From: JANPBY01 sp963851405
Lineage (GTDB): Bacteria; Actinomycetota; Actinomycetes; DATJPE01
Assembly (NCBI GenBank): GCA_963851405.1
Contig: CAWKPB010000009.1
Coordinates: 128,152 to 192,151, forward strand
Reading direction: 5' to 3'
DNA length: 64,000 nucleotides
The notes under the pieces were generated by a model. That model was not told where the DNA came from and did not search any database. It worked only from the letters and a program-made list of their open reading frames with translations. The position numbers and the translations under genes are program-made. Every line of letters begins with the position of its first letter. Positions within the stretch are counted from its first letter, which is position 1. Shown one piece after another: positions 1 through 9,017 of this stretch.

Positions 1-1005
1 GATGCGGCCCACATAGCGAGCCACCGCACGGACAGCGCCCATCGTTCCGGGGTAGTCCATCCGGGTCGGTCCGAGGACGCCGAGCTTGGCGACCGCCGTG
101 TCGCCGCCCCCATACCCGACCGAAACCACGGACATCTTGGAGAACTCCGCGTCAGAGTGCTCGTGGCCGATGACGACCGTGAGCTCCGTCGGGTCGGACG
201 CCTCACCGAGCAGGCGCAAGAGCACGACCTGCTCCTCGAGCGCCTCGAGTACGGGCAGGACAAGCCCCGAGAAGTCGGTCGAACCGCGGGTCAGATTCGC
301 GGTGCCACCCAGCGCGACGCGTTCTTCACGGCGTTCGGCCAAGGTTTCCAGGAGCGTGGCCACGATGGCGAGAACCGCGGGCCGATCCTCTGGGCTGAAC
401 GCAATAGCGATGTCGGTCACCGCCTCGGTGGCCTCCGACAGCCCGACACCGTCGATCGCGCCGTTGAGCCGCGAGCGGAGATCGCCGAGGACGGCCTCGC
501 TGAAGGGCGCTGGGCAGTCAACGACGCGCTGCTCAACCCGCCCGTTGGTGGTGATCACGACGAGCATGATGCGCGTCGGCGTCAGCGCCAGAAGCTCGAC
601 ATGACGCACGGTCGAAAGGGCGAGCGAGGGATACTGCACGACCGCCACTTGGCGAGTCAGCTGGGACAGCAACCGAACCGTACGGTCGACCACATCGTCG
701 AGGTCGACGGAACCATCCAGAAAGTGGTGGATCGCCCGCTGCTCAGCAGTTGTCAGCGGCTTGATCCCCGACAGTCGATCGACGAACAGTCGGTAGCCCT
801 TGTCTGTGGGTACGCGACCGGCGCTGGTGTGCGGCTGAGCGATGTATCCGTCGTCCTCCAGAGCAGCCATCTCATTGCGAATCGTGGCGGGCGAAACGCC
901 TAGTGCGTGCCGCTCGACCAGCGACTTGGAACCGACCGGCTCCTCGGTCGCGACGTAGTCCTCGACGATGGCGCGGAGGACCTCAAGTTTGCGTTCGTCG
1001 AGCAC
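1..1005 (-). CDS. hrcA: Heat-inducible transcription repressor HrcA (3' end cut by window)
   Basis: HrcA represses heat-shock genes (groEL, dnaK type) by binding CIRCE operators. Read on the minus strand from GTG at 1005, the protein opens MLDERKLEVLRAIVEDYVAT, the family's winged-helix DNA-binding start, followed by an EPVGSKSLVERH segment and the ATIRNEMAALEDDGYI recognition region. The frame stays open to base 1, so about 335 residues are visible and the C-terminus is outside the window. The start is supported by GGGAGG six bases upstream. A CIRCE operator lies 36 bases upstream, so the gene is probably autoregulated. The GNAT gene downstream of that operator is divergent. Confidence 0.93.
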   Translation of the reverse strand, partial: MLDERKLEVLRAIVEDYVATEEPVGSKSLVERHALGVSPATIRNEMAALEDDGYIAQPHTSAGRVPTDKGYRLFVDRLSGIKPLTTAEQRAIHHFLDGSVDLDDVVDRTVRLLSQLTRQVAVVQYPSLALSTVRHVELLALTPTRIMLVVITTNGRVEQRVVDCPAPFSEAVLGDLRSRLNGAIDGVGLSEATEAVTDIAIAFSPEDRPAVLAIVATLLETLAERREERVALGGTANLTRGSTDFSGLVLPVLEALEEQVVLLRLLGEASDPTELTVVIGHEHSDAEFSKMSVVSVGYGGGDTAVAKLGVLGPTRMDYPGTMGAVRAVARYVGRI

Positions 1006-1040
1006 GCGCCACCTCCCATCGACGGGTCGTTTACTCCAGG

Positions 1041-1067
1041 TTGGCACTCCAGGCTAACGAGTGCCAA
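1041..1067. promoter_or_regulatory. CIRCE operator (HrcA binding site)
   Basis: A perfect 9-base inverted repeat, TTGGCACTC, a 9-base spacer and GAGTGCCAA, fits the CIRCE consensus TTAGCACTC-N9-GAGTGCTAA with one symmetrical change in each arm. It sits in the divergent gap between hrcA (minus) and the GNAT gene (plus), which suggests HrcA autorepression and possible co-control of the GNAT gene. Confidence 0.92.
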
Positions 1068-1130
1068 GTGTACGGCGCGTCAGGCGCGGGACCGAGACAC
1101 CGTGGTTGGCTGCAGCGAGGAGGTTGCGAA

Positions 1131-1703
1131 GTGACCGAATGGGCAGGCGAACTGATCGCGTCCACGGCCAGGCTGCGCCTGCGGACGTTTCGAGCCGAGG
1201 ACCTCGGGCCGTACGCGGCGTTGAATGCAGATCCTGAGGTGACGCGCTACCTCGGTGGTCCAGTGGACCGAGCCGAGTCCGACGCCATCGCGGCATGGGC
1301 CAACGACCTGCATGAGCGCGAAGGAATTGGCTTGCTCGCGGTCGAACGCGCGAGCGATGCGCAGTTTATGGGCATGTGCGGGATCCACCACCTGGACTGG
1401 TACCCCGATGACCTGGAGCTGGGCTTTCGTTTCGCGCGGGAGCACTGGGGCCTCGGGTATGCGACCGAAGCGGGCAGGGCCTGGCTGCGGATCGCCTTCG
1501 AGGACCGGGACTTCGCGCGCGTGATCTCGGTGACTGACGCGCCTAACTCCCGAAGCATCGGCGTGATGCTCCGCCTCGGCATGAGCTTTGACCACTCGGC
1601 CGAGCTCGAGGAGGACGGAGAACCCTTCGACGCGGTCGTGTACTCCATCACGCACGAAGACTGGTGCGTCTTACCTGCCGGCGTCGAAACCATGCCACCT
1701 TGA
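1131..1703 (+). CDS. GNAT family N-acetyltransferase (RimJ/RimL-like)
   Basis: A 190-residue acetyltransferase of the RimJ/RimL type, which transfers acetyl from acetyl-CoA to protein N-termini or small amines. The N-terminal strand LIASTARLRLRTFRAEDLG and the motif LGFRFAREHWGLGYATEAG (acetyl-CoA pyrophosphate-binding loop region) are characteristic, as is the later ITDAPNSRSIGVMLRLGM-type segment. The GTG start at 1131 was chosen because GAGGAGG ends seven bases upstream; the longer open frame back to 903 runs antisense through hrcA. The substrate is unknown. It is divergent from hrcA and shares the CIRCE-containing intergenic region. Confidence 0.85.
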   Translation: MTEWAGELIASTARLRLRTFRAEDLGPYAALNADPEVTRYLGGPVDRAESDAIAAWANDLHEREGIGLLAVERASDAQFMGMCGIHHLDWYPDDLELGFRFAREHWGLGYATEAGRAWLRIAFEDRDFARVISVTDAPNSRSIGVMLRLGMSFDHSAELEEDGEPFDAVVYSITHEDWCVLPAGVETMPP

Positions 1704-1710
1704 GCTGGCG

Positions 1711-3543
1711 CTACGGGTACATCGAGTCCAGCTCTGCCGCAAAATGTTCCGTGACCACCTTGCGCTTGATCTTCAGGCTTGGAGTCAACTCGCCGTCCTC
1801 GACGGTGAGATCACGCGGGAGCACCCGGAAGTCCTTGATGGTCTCCCAGCGGTTCAGCCTGCTGTTCAACACGGCCACGGCGGCCGCCAGCTCGTCGTGA
1901 ACCTCGGGTCCGGTCGTCAGCTTCGGTAGATCATCGGTGCTCAATCCCTTGCCACTGGCCCAGGTCTTGAGTGAGTCCGGGTCCACGGTCACCAGCGCAG
2001 TGGCGTAGTTGCGGCCTTCCACGCACACAACCATCTGGCTCACGAGGGGGGAGATGGACTTGAACGTCGACTCGATCACCGAGGGCGCGATGTACTTGCC
2101 GCCGCTGGTCTTGACCAAGTCCTTCTTGCGGTCGGTGATCCGGACCCGGCCGGCCTCATCGATCTCTCCGATGTCGCCCGTGGCAAACCACCCGTCGCCG
2201 AGCATGACCTCACTCGTCTGGTCGGGAAGCCCGTGGTAGCCCCGCATGACACCAGGCCCGCGCACCAACAGCTCGCCATCCTCGGCCACCCGGACTTCGG
2301 TCCCCGGGAGCGGTTCACCTACGGTGCCGATCCGGAAGTTGTCAGGACGGTTCACGCACGTCCCCGCGGACGTTTCCGTCAGGCCGTACCCCTCGAGGAT
2401 CAGCAACCCGGCGGCGTTGAACCACTCGGCGATCTCTCGAGAGAGCGCGGCGCTGCCACTGACGAAGTACTCGATCCGGCCACCCATCCGGGCCCGGATC
2501 TTGCTGAATACCAGCCTGTCTGCGACCTTGCGCTGCACGGACAGCAGGGCAGGGACCGACTTACCTGCCGCCTCCAGCCGGACGGCTTTGAGGCCAACGT
2601 CAAAGGCCCAAGTGAAGATCTTGGCCTTCACGCCACCTTCGGCCTCAGTGGTCGAGACCACTCGGGCGTACACCTTTTCGAAGATCCGTGGTGCGGCGGC
2701 CATCACCGTCGGTTGAATGATGGCGAGGTTGTCCACGATCTTGTCGACGCGGCCGTCGACCACCGTGAGGAATCCGACCTGAAGCTGGGCGGAAAGCAGA
2801 ACCTTCCCGAACGAATGAGACAGCGGCAACCAGAGGAAGTGCACGTGGTCGCGGCGAATCAGATTCATGGACTCGATCGATGCGCCTTCATACGTCCAGT
2901 TCCCGTGCGTCAGCTCAACTCCCTTGGGCCGCCCTGTCGTGCCCGAGGTGTAGATCAGCGTCGCCAAATCGTCGGACGTCACGTTGGCCACGGCCTCGTC
3001 TACTGCGTGAGGGTGAGCCGCGAGGTGTTCAGCGCCGAGGCGGGCCAGCTGGTCCAGATCAATGATCCAGTCGCCTTCGGCCACCCCATCGATGACCACG
3101 ACCCTCGCGACCTCGGGGATCTGGTCACGGACTTCGAGCAGTTTGGAGATCTGGGCGTCGTTCTCAGCTATGACGACCTTGGAGCCGGAATCGCTCACGA
3201 TGAACGCCACGTCGTCAGCCTGCGTGCTGGGATAGACCGTTGTTGTGGCGGCGCCGGCCAACATGATGGCCAGATCCGCGTGGATCCATTCCAGCCGGGT
3301 GGCAGCCGCGATGGCGACTCGGTCCTGTGACGAAACGCCCAAGGCCAGCAGACCAGCGGCCAGGGAGCGCACCCAGGTCTCGGTCTCAGTCCACGTCCAC
3401 GAGCGCCAGCCACCGGTGGCCGTGGGCTCACGGAATGCCTCCTGCGGACCGGACGCGGCCACGCGATCCAAGAAGACCCGGCCCACCGACACCGCCGTAC
3501 TGGGCAGCGGGGTGTTCACCGATCCGGTACTCGTGGCGGTCAT
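1711..3543 (-). CDS. Long-chain acyl-CoA synthetase (AMP-binding, FadD15-like)
   Basis: An ANL-superfamily adenylating enzyme of 610 residues that would activate fatty acids to acyl-CoA through an acyl-AMP. The P-loop motif LIYTSGTTGRPKGVEL, the GYGLTETSAG motif and the C-terminal ATGDIGEIDEAGRVRITDRKKD hinge region are all present. Closest in style to the FadD15 / bacterial long-chain synthetases (eukaryote-like, with DFRVLPRDLTVEDGELTPSLKIKR at the C-terminus). ATG at 3543 is preferred to the upstream open frame because AAGGAG lies just before it. It is divergent from the TM2 gene. The actual chain-length preference cannot be read. Confidence 0.9.
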   Translation of the reverse strand: MTATSTGSVNTPLPSTAVSVGRVFLDRVAASGPQEAFREPTATGGWRSWTWTETETWVRSLAAGLLALGVSSQDRVAIAAATRLEWIHADLAIMLAGAATTTVYPSTQADDVAFIVSDSGSKVVIAENDAQISKLLEVRDQIPEVARVVVIDGVAEGDWIIDLDQLARLGAEHLAAHPHAVDEAVANVTSDDLATLIYTSGTTGRPKGVELTHGNWTYEGASIESMNLIRRDHVHFLWLPLSHSFGKVLLSAQLQVGFLTVVDGRVDKIVDNLAIIQPTVMAAAPRIFEKVYARVVSTTEAEGGVKAKIFTWAFDVGLKAVRLEAAGKSVPALLSVQRKVADRLVFSKIRARMGGRIEYFVSGSAALSREIAEWFNAAGLLILEGYGLTETSAGTCVNRPDNFRIGTVGEPLPGTEVRVAEDGELLVRGPGVMRGYHGLPDQTSEVMLGDGWFATGDIGEIDEAGRVRITDRKKDLVKTSGGKYIAPSVIESTFKSISPLVSQMVVCVEGRNYATALVTVDPDSLKTWASGKGLSTDDLPKLTTGPEVHDELAAAVAVLNSRLNRWETIKDFRVLPRDLTVEDGELTPSLKIKRKVVTEHFAAELDSMYP

Positions 3544-3621
3544 CGGCAGGCTCCTTCGACACGCTCCCCCAGGGGGCTCCAAAGACCACCGTAGAGGCCC
3601 CGCAAGCGCCATGCTGGGTTC

Positions 3622-4020
3622 ATGACCGACGACGCTTCCGTTCCCCCGCCGCCCGAACAGCCTCCCCCGCCCCCGCCCGGCGCCCCCTACCCACCGCAGT
3701 CCGGCGCCGGCGCACCACCTCCCGGCTACCCCACGGCCCCCGGATATCCCCCACCGCCCGGATACCCGGCGTACCCCAACCCCGAACTCGACCCCTTCGC
3801 CAAGTCCAAGTTGATCGCCGGGCTACTGGGCATCTTCGTCGGCGGCCTCGGCATCCATCGGTTCTACCTTGGCTACACGACCATCGGCGTGATCCAGATC
3901 GTGGTCACCATCTTGACCTGCGGGGTTGGCGCGATCTGGGGCTTCATCGAAGGGATCCTCTATCTGGTCGGCACGAACGGCTACACGACGGACTCCACCG
4001 GTCGACCGCTCAAGTCCTGA
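3622..4020 (+). CDS. Proline-rich TM2 domain membrane protein
   Basis: 132 residues. The first 50 are a proline/tyrosine-rich cytosolic stretch (PPPPEQPPPPPPGAPYPP, then GYP repeats), followed by a TM2 domain: KSKLIAGLLGIFVGGLGIHRFYLG, a short turn, then a second helix GVIQIVVTILTCGVGAIWGFIEGI. TM2 domains have two transmembrane helices and a DRF/HRF-type turn motif; here it is IHRFYLG. Such proteins are common in actinomycetes and have no settled function. It ends a few bases before the convergent hemW. Confidence 0.85.
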   Translation: MTDDASVPPPPEQPPPPPPGAPYPPQSGAGAPPPGYPTAPGYPPPPGYPAYPNPELDPFAKSKLIAGLLGIFVGGLGIHRFYLGYTTIGVIQIVVTILTCGVGAIWGFIEGILYLVGTNGYTTDSTGRPLKS

Positions 4021-4027
4021 CGGAGGG

Positions 4028-5248
4028 TCAGACCAGGGACCGTACGACCGCATCGGCGAGCAATCGCCCTCGTTGGGTCAGCACGATTCGATCATCAGTT
4101 GAGTGGTACGTGAGCCCTTCAGCAACCGCGGCGTGCGCGGCACGGAGCCCTGCCTCGTCCAAGAGTCCAAGCGGCAGTCCGGCGCGGAGTCGAAGCTCGA
4201 GCAGGATGCGCTCCTGCCGCCGAGCCTCGACGCCAAGAACCTCGCGCGCCTGGGCCGGACTAGCTCCAGCCCGCAGTCGTTCGCTGTAGGCCGCGGGATG
4301 GCGCACATTCCACCAACGAGTACCCCCCACGTGAGAGTGGGCGCCGGGGCCGATCCCCCACCAGTTGCCACTGGTCCAGTAGAGCTCGTTGTGCCGGGAG
4401 CGAGCGACCGGAGACGTGGCCCAGTTGGACACCTCGTACCAGTCCAACCCCTTGCGCCCGAGGCGATCGTCGGCCAGCAGGTATTTGTCCGCCAGGTCGT
4501 CATCGTCGGGAGCAGCCAACTCGCCCCGCCGGATCTGCGCGGCTAGCCGGGTTCCCTCCTCGACGATCAGGGCGTATGCGGAAACGTGATCGGGCTCAGC
4601 TGCGAGAACGGCTGCCAGGCTCGCGTCCCAGTCCTCGAGTGACTCCCCGGGGGTCCCGTAGATGAGGTCGAGATTGACGTGTTCGAAGCCAGCAGCATGC
4701 GCATCGGCGACGGCCGCCACGGCACGTCCGGGAGTGTGCGTGCGGTCGAGCACGCCCAAGACGTGGGGTACGGCCGACTGCATCCCTAAGGAGATTCGAG
4801 TGAATCCACCCGCGCGCAGGCGCTCCAGATCTTCGAGGGTCACCGAGTCAGGGTTGGCTTCGGTCGTGATCTCCACGTCGGACGCGAGCCCCCACGTGTC
4901 CCCTAACGCCGCGACCACCGAGAGCAAGGATCCGGGGGGCAGCAGCGTGGGAGTGCCACCGCCGAAGAAGATCGTGCTGACTTGCGGAATGCCGCGCCCA
5001 AGGACCCGTTCAGCCAGTTGAACCTCAGCCAACACAGCGCCGACGAACCCGCCGGCCGAAGCCTCAGGGCCCGCCGTGGCCAGCTCATCCGGCGTGTAGG
5101 TGTTGAAGTCGCAGTAGCCGCAGCGAGTCAGGCAGTACGGCACATGGACGTACACACCGAACGGCTGCCGGTCCAGACCCTCCAGCGCTGTCTCAGGCAG
5201 CGCCCCGTCGCGAGGCGCGGGCTCGCCAGGGGGCGGCGTGGACGGCAC
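4028..5248 (-). CDS. hemW: Radical SAM heme chaperone HemW
   Basis: 406 residues, GTG start. The radical SAM cluster motif CLTRCGYC (Cys39, Cys43, Cys46; CX3CX2C) follows VYVHVPY, the typical HemN/HemW opening. GGGTPTLL and the EANPDSV strand are family hallmarks, and the C-terminal HemN domain (LLELRLRAGLPL) is intact. CX3CX2C with no additional N-terminal Cys fits HemW, a heme-binding chaperone, rather than the oxygen-independent coproporphyrinogen oxidase HemN. In actinobacteria it usually sits, as here, near lepA and hrcA. Confidence 0.92.
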   Translation of the reverse strand: MPSTPPPGEPAPRDGALPETALEGLDRQPFGVYVHVPYCLTRCGYCDFNTYTPDELATAGPEASAGGFVGAVLAEVQLAERVLGRGIPQVSTIFFGGGTPTLLPPGSLLSVVAALGDTWGLASDVEITTEANPDSVTLEDLERLRAGGFTRISLGMQSAVPHVLGVLDRTHTPGRAVAAVADAHAAGFEHVNLDLIYGTPGESLEDWDASLAAVLAAEPDHVSAYALIVEEGTRLAAQIRRGELAAPDDDDLADKYLLADDRLGRKGLDWYEVSNWATSPVARSRHNELYWTSGNWWGIGPGAHSHVGGTRWWNVRHPAAYSERLRAGASPAQAREVLGVEARRQERILLELRLRAGLPLGLLDEAGLRAAHAAVAEGLTYHSTDDRIVLTQRGRLLADAVVRSLV

Positions 5249-5389
5249 GGCTAGTCGGTCACGTCGCGCGCGCCCTGACCATCGGACGGACCCATGTGAA
5301 CGCCGGACGTGCTGTCGCGAAACCTGCCCACACGCTCACCCTACGGGCGTAGGCTCCGCAGCGTTCGGGGCGATGATGGGAGGTCACGG

Positions 5390-5890
5390 GTGTCTTTGCG
5401 CAGACTCACTCTTGTCACTGGTCTGGCCCTGCTCGTGGCCACGGGCGGGAGTGTCACCGCCTGCGGAGGCGGGACAGACGAGGCCATCGAGCAGCAGATC
5501 GAGAACGAAACCGGGCTGGACACTCAGGTTGACTCCGACAACGGAACCATCACCGCGTCTCAGGACGGAACCTCGGTCACGGTCGGTGAAGAAGCAGACC
5601 TTCCCGACGGCTGGCCCGATCTGCCCACCCCAGACGGTGGCGAAATCATCAGTTCGACGAGCAGCGATAAGAACGGGCGCTCCATTCAGATCGTGACCTT
5701 CAAGGTCGAGGGCGATGCCGCCGGGGCGGCGAAGTCGTTGGCGGACCAGCTCGAGGAAGCCGGGTACACCCTCGACGGGTCCGCAGTCAGCGGGCCGCAA
5801 GCAACGTACGGCCTGAGTAACGCCAGCTACGAGATCGTCATCCTGACCCTCGCCGAAACGGTCACTATGACGGTGGAGGAGAAGGGCTGA
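5390..5890 (+). CDS. Putative secreted lipoprotein, unknown function
   Basis: 166 residues from GTG at 5390, preceded by GGGAGG at six bases. A lipoprotein signal is clear: basic VSLRRL, hydrophobic TLVTGLALLVATGGS, then the lipobox VTAC. The mature part is acidic and Thr/Asp-rich with a predicted small alpha/beta domain (IQIVTFKVEGDAAGAAKSLADQLEEAGYTL resembles a sporulation- or PASTA-like fold only loosely). No family was recognised. It probably acts on the outer face of the membrane. The longer open frame from 5309 lacks a ribosome binding site and would bury the signal peptide. Confidence 0.72.
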   Translation: MSLRRLTLVTGLALLVATGGSVTACGGGTDEAIEQQIENETGLDTQVDSDNGTITASQDGTSVTVGEEADLPDGWPDLPTPDGGEIISSTSSDKNGRSIQIVTFKVEGDAAGAAKSLADQLEEAGYTLDGSAVSGPQATYGLSNASYEIVILTLAETVTMTVEEKG

Positions 5891-5898
5891 ACTGGTCG

Positions 5899-6567
5899 TC
5901 AGCCCTCGGCCAACCGCAGGGCGTGGCTGACTTCGTCCCGTACGTTCGGGTCCAGATCTGCGTCGGTAGCCAGCAGCAGCCGAAGTTTCGTCAGATCGCC
6001 ACGCCGGCCGGCGAAGACATCGACGATGGTCACACCATGGCGTGGGCTGCTCAGGACCTCGATTGCGTCGCCAGCGGATACGGCTCCGCCGCACTCGACC
6101 GCAAGATAGGCGCCTGGCGCGGCGCGGTCGGTGAACCGCTTGACCCAGTGCGGCTCGTCCATCCAGGCCTGGAAGGTCCGGCACGGGACCCGCGGACTGC
6201 GGACCTTGAGGATCGGCCCGATCCCCGGAACCCCCACCTGCCAACGCTGGCCGATCACGGCTGCCGACACGTCCACACCTTCGGTCGCAAGGTTCTCTCC
6301 AAACATGCCCGGCGAAAGCTCGCGTCCTAGTTCCGCGGCCCAGATGCGGGCGTCCTCCTGCGCATACGCGTAGACGGCCTGATCGACGCCCCCATGGTGC
6401 TGGGTGTCGACCTGGGTGTCCCCCTCGAGGCCGAGCTCATGAACCCGCACCGGGCCGGGGGCGGGGCGCTTGTCGATTGCGGTCGTCTCAAGACTCCCGC
6501 CCCGGTCGGGGATCAGCTCGTGGACCACGCAGACCGCGACCACCCGGCCAAGGTGGGGAGAGCTCAT
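5899..6567 (-). CDS. MOSC domain-containing protein
   Basis: 222 residues with a MOSC domain (molybdenum cofactor sulfurase C-terminal type). Seen: GLEGDTQVDTQHHGGVDQAVYAYAQED, the YiiM-like GD-H-GG-D signature, then GMFGENLATEGVD, and PRVPCRTFQAWM with the conserved cysteine. MOSC proteins carry sulfur on that Cys and are linked to molybdenum cofactor or N-hydroxylated base reduction; this one's substrate is unknown. Its start overlaps the lepA stop codon by four bases, so the two are probably translationally coupled. Confidence 0.87.
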   Translation of the reverse strand: MSSPHLGRVVAVCVVHELIPDRGGSLETTAIDKRPAPGPVRVHELGLEGDTQVDTQHHGGVDQAVYAYAQEDARIWAAELGRELSPGMFGENLATEGVDVSAAVIGQRWQVGVPGIGPILKVRSPRVPCRTFQAWMDEPHWVKRFTDRAAPGAYLAVECGGAVSAGDAIEVLSSPRHGVTIVDVFAGRRGDLTKLRLLLATDADLDPNVRDEVSHALRLAEG

Positions 6568-8450
6568 TTCTTCGCCCCGGTGTCCTCAGTCGATAGGGCG
6601 GCGATGAAGGCCTCCTGGGGCACCTCGACCCGGCCTACCATCTTCATCCGCTTCTTCCCCTCCTTCTGCTTTTCCAAGAGCTTGCGCTTGCGCGTGATGT
6701 CACCGCCGTAGCACTTCGCGAGCACGTCCTTGCGCATGGCTCGGATGTTCTCCCGGGCGATCACGCGCGAGCCGATGGCCGCCTGGATCGGCACCTCGAA
6801 CTGCTGGCGCGGAATGAGGTCCTTCAGCTTGCCGGTCATCGCCGTCCCGTAGGCGTAGGCCTTGTCCCGGTGGACGACGGCCGAGAACGCATCGACCGGC
6901 TCTCCTTGCAGCAGGATGTCGACCTTGACCAGATCGGAGGTCTGCTCACCGACGGGCTCGTAGTCCAGCGACGCGTACCCGCGGGTCCGCGACTTCAACG
7001 CGTCGAAGAAGTCGAACACGATCTCGGCCAGGGGAAGGGCGTAGCGCAACTCAACGCGTTCCTCAGACAGATAGTCCATACCCAGCAGGGACCCACGCCG
7101 GCCCTGACACAATTCCATGATTGCCCCGATGAACTCACTCGGCGCGATCACCGTGGAACGGACCATCGGCTCGTGGACCTCCGCGACTTTCCCGCCAGGG
7201 AACTCGCTGGGGTTGGTGACCGTGACTTCCGAACCGTCCTCCATCACGACCCGGTACACCACGTTCGGTGCCGTGGAGATCAGGTCGAGGCCGAACTCAC
7301 GTTCCAACCGCTCGCGGACGATCTCGAGGTGGAGCAGCCCCAGGAAACCACAGCGATAGCCGAATCCGAGGGCCACTGACGTCTCGGGCTCATACGCCAG
7401 GGCTGCGTCGTTCAACTGGAGTTTGTCCAAAGCCTCGCGCAGCGCCGGATACTCCGAGCCATCCAGCGGATAGAGCCCGGAGAAGACCATCGGCAACGGG
7501 TCCTTGTAACCCCCGAGAGCCTCCAGAGCAGGCTTCGCAGCGTTCGTCACCGTGTCGCCGACCCGGGATTGCCTGACCTCTTTGACGCCCGTGATGAGGT
7601 AGCCCACCTCGCCGACCCCAAGTCCCTTGCTCGGGACCGGCTCGGGACTGATCACTCCGATCTCGAGCAACTCATGGGTCGCTCGCGTCGAGTGCATAAG
7701 GATGCGTTCTCGAGGGCTCAGGTGGCCGTCGATCACCCGCACGTAGGTGACGACTCCGCGATAGGTGTCGTAGACCGAGTCGAAGATCATCGCGCGAGCC
7801 GGGGCATCGGCGTCTCCGATGGGGGGCGGAAACTGGGTGACGATCTCATCGAGAAGCGCCTCAACACCCGAGCCAGTTTTTCCGGACACCCGAAGACAAT
7901 CCTCCGGATCACATCCAATGAGCTTGGCCAGTTCAGCGGCGTACTTCTCGGGTTGGGCAGCGGGCAAGTCAATCTTGTTCAACACCGGGATGACGTGCAG
8001 GTCGTTGTCGAGCGCGAGATAGAGGTTGGCCAGAGTCTGCGCCTCGATGCCTTGGGCCGCGTCCACCAGCAAAACGGCGCCCTCGCAGGCAGCCAAGCTT
8101 CGGCTCACCTCGTAGGTGAAGTCGACATGTCCGGGGGTGTCGATCATGTTGAGCACGTACGTCAGACCGTCCGGCCCCGTCCAGGGCAGCCGTACCGCTT
8201 GGCTCTTGATGGTGATGCCGCGCTCGCGCTCGATGTCCATCCGGTCGAGGTACTGCGCGCGCATGTTTCGATCCTCGACCACCCCGGTGATGCCGAGCAT
8301 CCGGTCGGCCAGGGTGGACTTGCCGTGATCGATGTGGGCGATGATGCAGAAGTTCCGGATCAGCGCCGGATCGGTGGCCCCAGGAGCAGGCACGGCAACT
8401 GGGGCGGACACCGGACCATGATCCCACGGTGCGACCCGCCGCTCGCCCAC
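6564..8450 (-). CDS. lepA: Elongation factor 4 (LepA), ribosome-associated GTPase
   Basis: EF-4 back-translocates or remodels stalled ribosomes. The G1 motif AHIDHGKST, RERGITIKSQ (G2), DTPGHVDF (G3) and NKIDLP (G4) are present, with the LepA-specific C-terminal region ending in ITRKRKLLEKQKEGKKRMK. About 628 residues from GTG at 8450; GTG at 8411 (VSAPVAVPAP) is an equally possible start that trims a basic tail with no family support. The MOSC gene overlaps its 3' end. The short divergent gap to the MazF-like gene holds promoters for both. Confidence 0.95.
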   Translation of the reverse strand: MGERRVAPWDHGPVSAPVAVPAPGATDPALIRNFCIIAHIDHGKSTLADRMLGITGVVEDRNMRAQYLDRMDIERERGITIKSQAVRLPWTGPDGLTYVLNMIDTPGHVDFTYEVSRSLAACEGAVLLVDAAQGIEAQTLANLYLALDNDLHVIPVLNKIDLPAAQPEKYAAELAKLIGCDPEDCLRVSGKTGSGVEALLDEIVTQFPPPIGDADAPARAMIFDSVYDTYRGVVTYVRVIDGHLSPRERILMHSTRATHELLEIGVISPEPVPSKGLGVGEVGYLITGVKEVRQSRVGDTVTNAAKPALEALGGYKDPLPMVFSGLYPLDGSEYPALREALDKLQLNDAALAYEPETSVALGFGYRCGFLGLLHLEIVRERLEREFGLDLISTAPNVVYRVVMEDGSEVTVTNPSEFPGGKVAEVHEPMVRSTVIAPSEFIGAIMELCQGRRGSLLGMDYLSEERVELRYALPLAEIVFDFFDALKSRTRGYASLDYEPVGEQTSDLVKVDILLQGEPVDAFSAVVHRDKAYAYGTAMTGKLKDLIPRQQFEVPIQAAIGSRVIARENIRAMRKDVLAKCYGGDITRKRKLLEKQKEGKKRMKMVGRVEVPQEAFIAALSTEDTGAKK

Positions 8451-8477
8451 GCGCGCCCCGGGCCGGGTCGCGAGCCT

Positions 8478-8490
8478 TAGCCTGACCTAG
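8478..8490 (+). promoter_or_regulatory. Candidate leaderless promoter of the MazF-like gene
   Basis: TAGCCT (TANNNT -10 type) ends six bases before the GTG at 8490, and no Shine-Dalgarno sequence precedes that codon. This arrangement fits leaderless transcription starting on the start codon, which is frequent in actinobacteria. Not tested; no clear -35 element. Confidence 0.4.
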
Positions 8491-9017
8491 TGTTGAGGCG
8501 ATGGCTTGACTCATTATCCCGGGCCGGACGGTCGTTCCGCACTCGCAGTTGGCCCACTCCCGGCCGGGTCTCGCGCCCGCCTCGCGAACTGGTGCCCGGT
8601 CCTCGCGCGGGGCAACCGACCGGCCCTCCGACGCCGCAGGCCGCCCGCCGGTGGACGGGTCCGATCGCCTTCCAATACGCCCCTGCCAACGATGACCAAC
8701 CCGATCCGGGTGAGGTGGTGTGGACCTGGGTCCCGTACGAGGAGGACCCGACCGTGGGCAAGGACCGGCCGGTCGTCATCGTCGGGATGGTGGAAGGCGG
8801 GTTGTTAGGAGTGGTCCCTCTCTCGAGCAAGAACCACGACCGCGACCCAGACTGGTTGCCTCTCGGGTCGGGGCCATGGGACGCCCGGGGACGCCCTAGT
8901 TGGGTTCGCACCGGCTTCCCGCTGGCGGTGGCTCCCCACGCCGTGCGACGTGAAGGCGCCGCCCTCGACCGCCGCCGCTACGACTCAGTCGTTGCCGCCA
9001 TGCGGAAGACCGCGTGA
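8490..9017 (+). CDS. PemK/MazF-fold protein, no adjacent antitoxin
   Basis: 175 residues. The N-terminal 55 are basic, Pro/Arg-rich and poorly structured; the rest shows the PemK/MazF beta-barrel pattern: GEVVWTWVPYEEDPTVGKDRPVVIVG, then a VVPLSSKNHD strand and WVRTGFPLAVAPHAVRREGAALD. MazF proteins are mRNA endoribonucleases, usually paired with a MazE antitoxin. No small partner gene is present: lepA is divergent and the next gene is a kinase. This stand-alone family recurs near lepA in actinomycetes, so it may be a housekeeping relative rather than a toxin. Confidence 0.7.
   Translation: MLRRWLDSLSRAGRSFRTRSWPTPGRVSRPPRELVPGPRAGQPTGPPTPQAARRWTGPIAFQYAPANDDQPDPGEVVWTWVPYEEDPTVGKDRPVVIVGMVEGGLLGVVPLSSKNHDRDPDWLPLGSGPWDARGRPSWVRTGFPLAVAPHAVRREGAALDRRRYDSVVAAMRKTA

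Noticed and set aside
2233..3330. 365-residue plus-strand open frame
   Set aside because: It is antisense to the acyl-CoA synthetase, whose minus-strand motifs are intact; long antisense frames are expected in GC-rich DNA.
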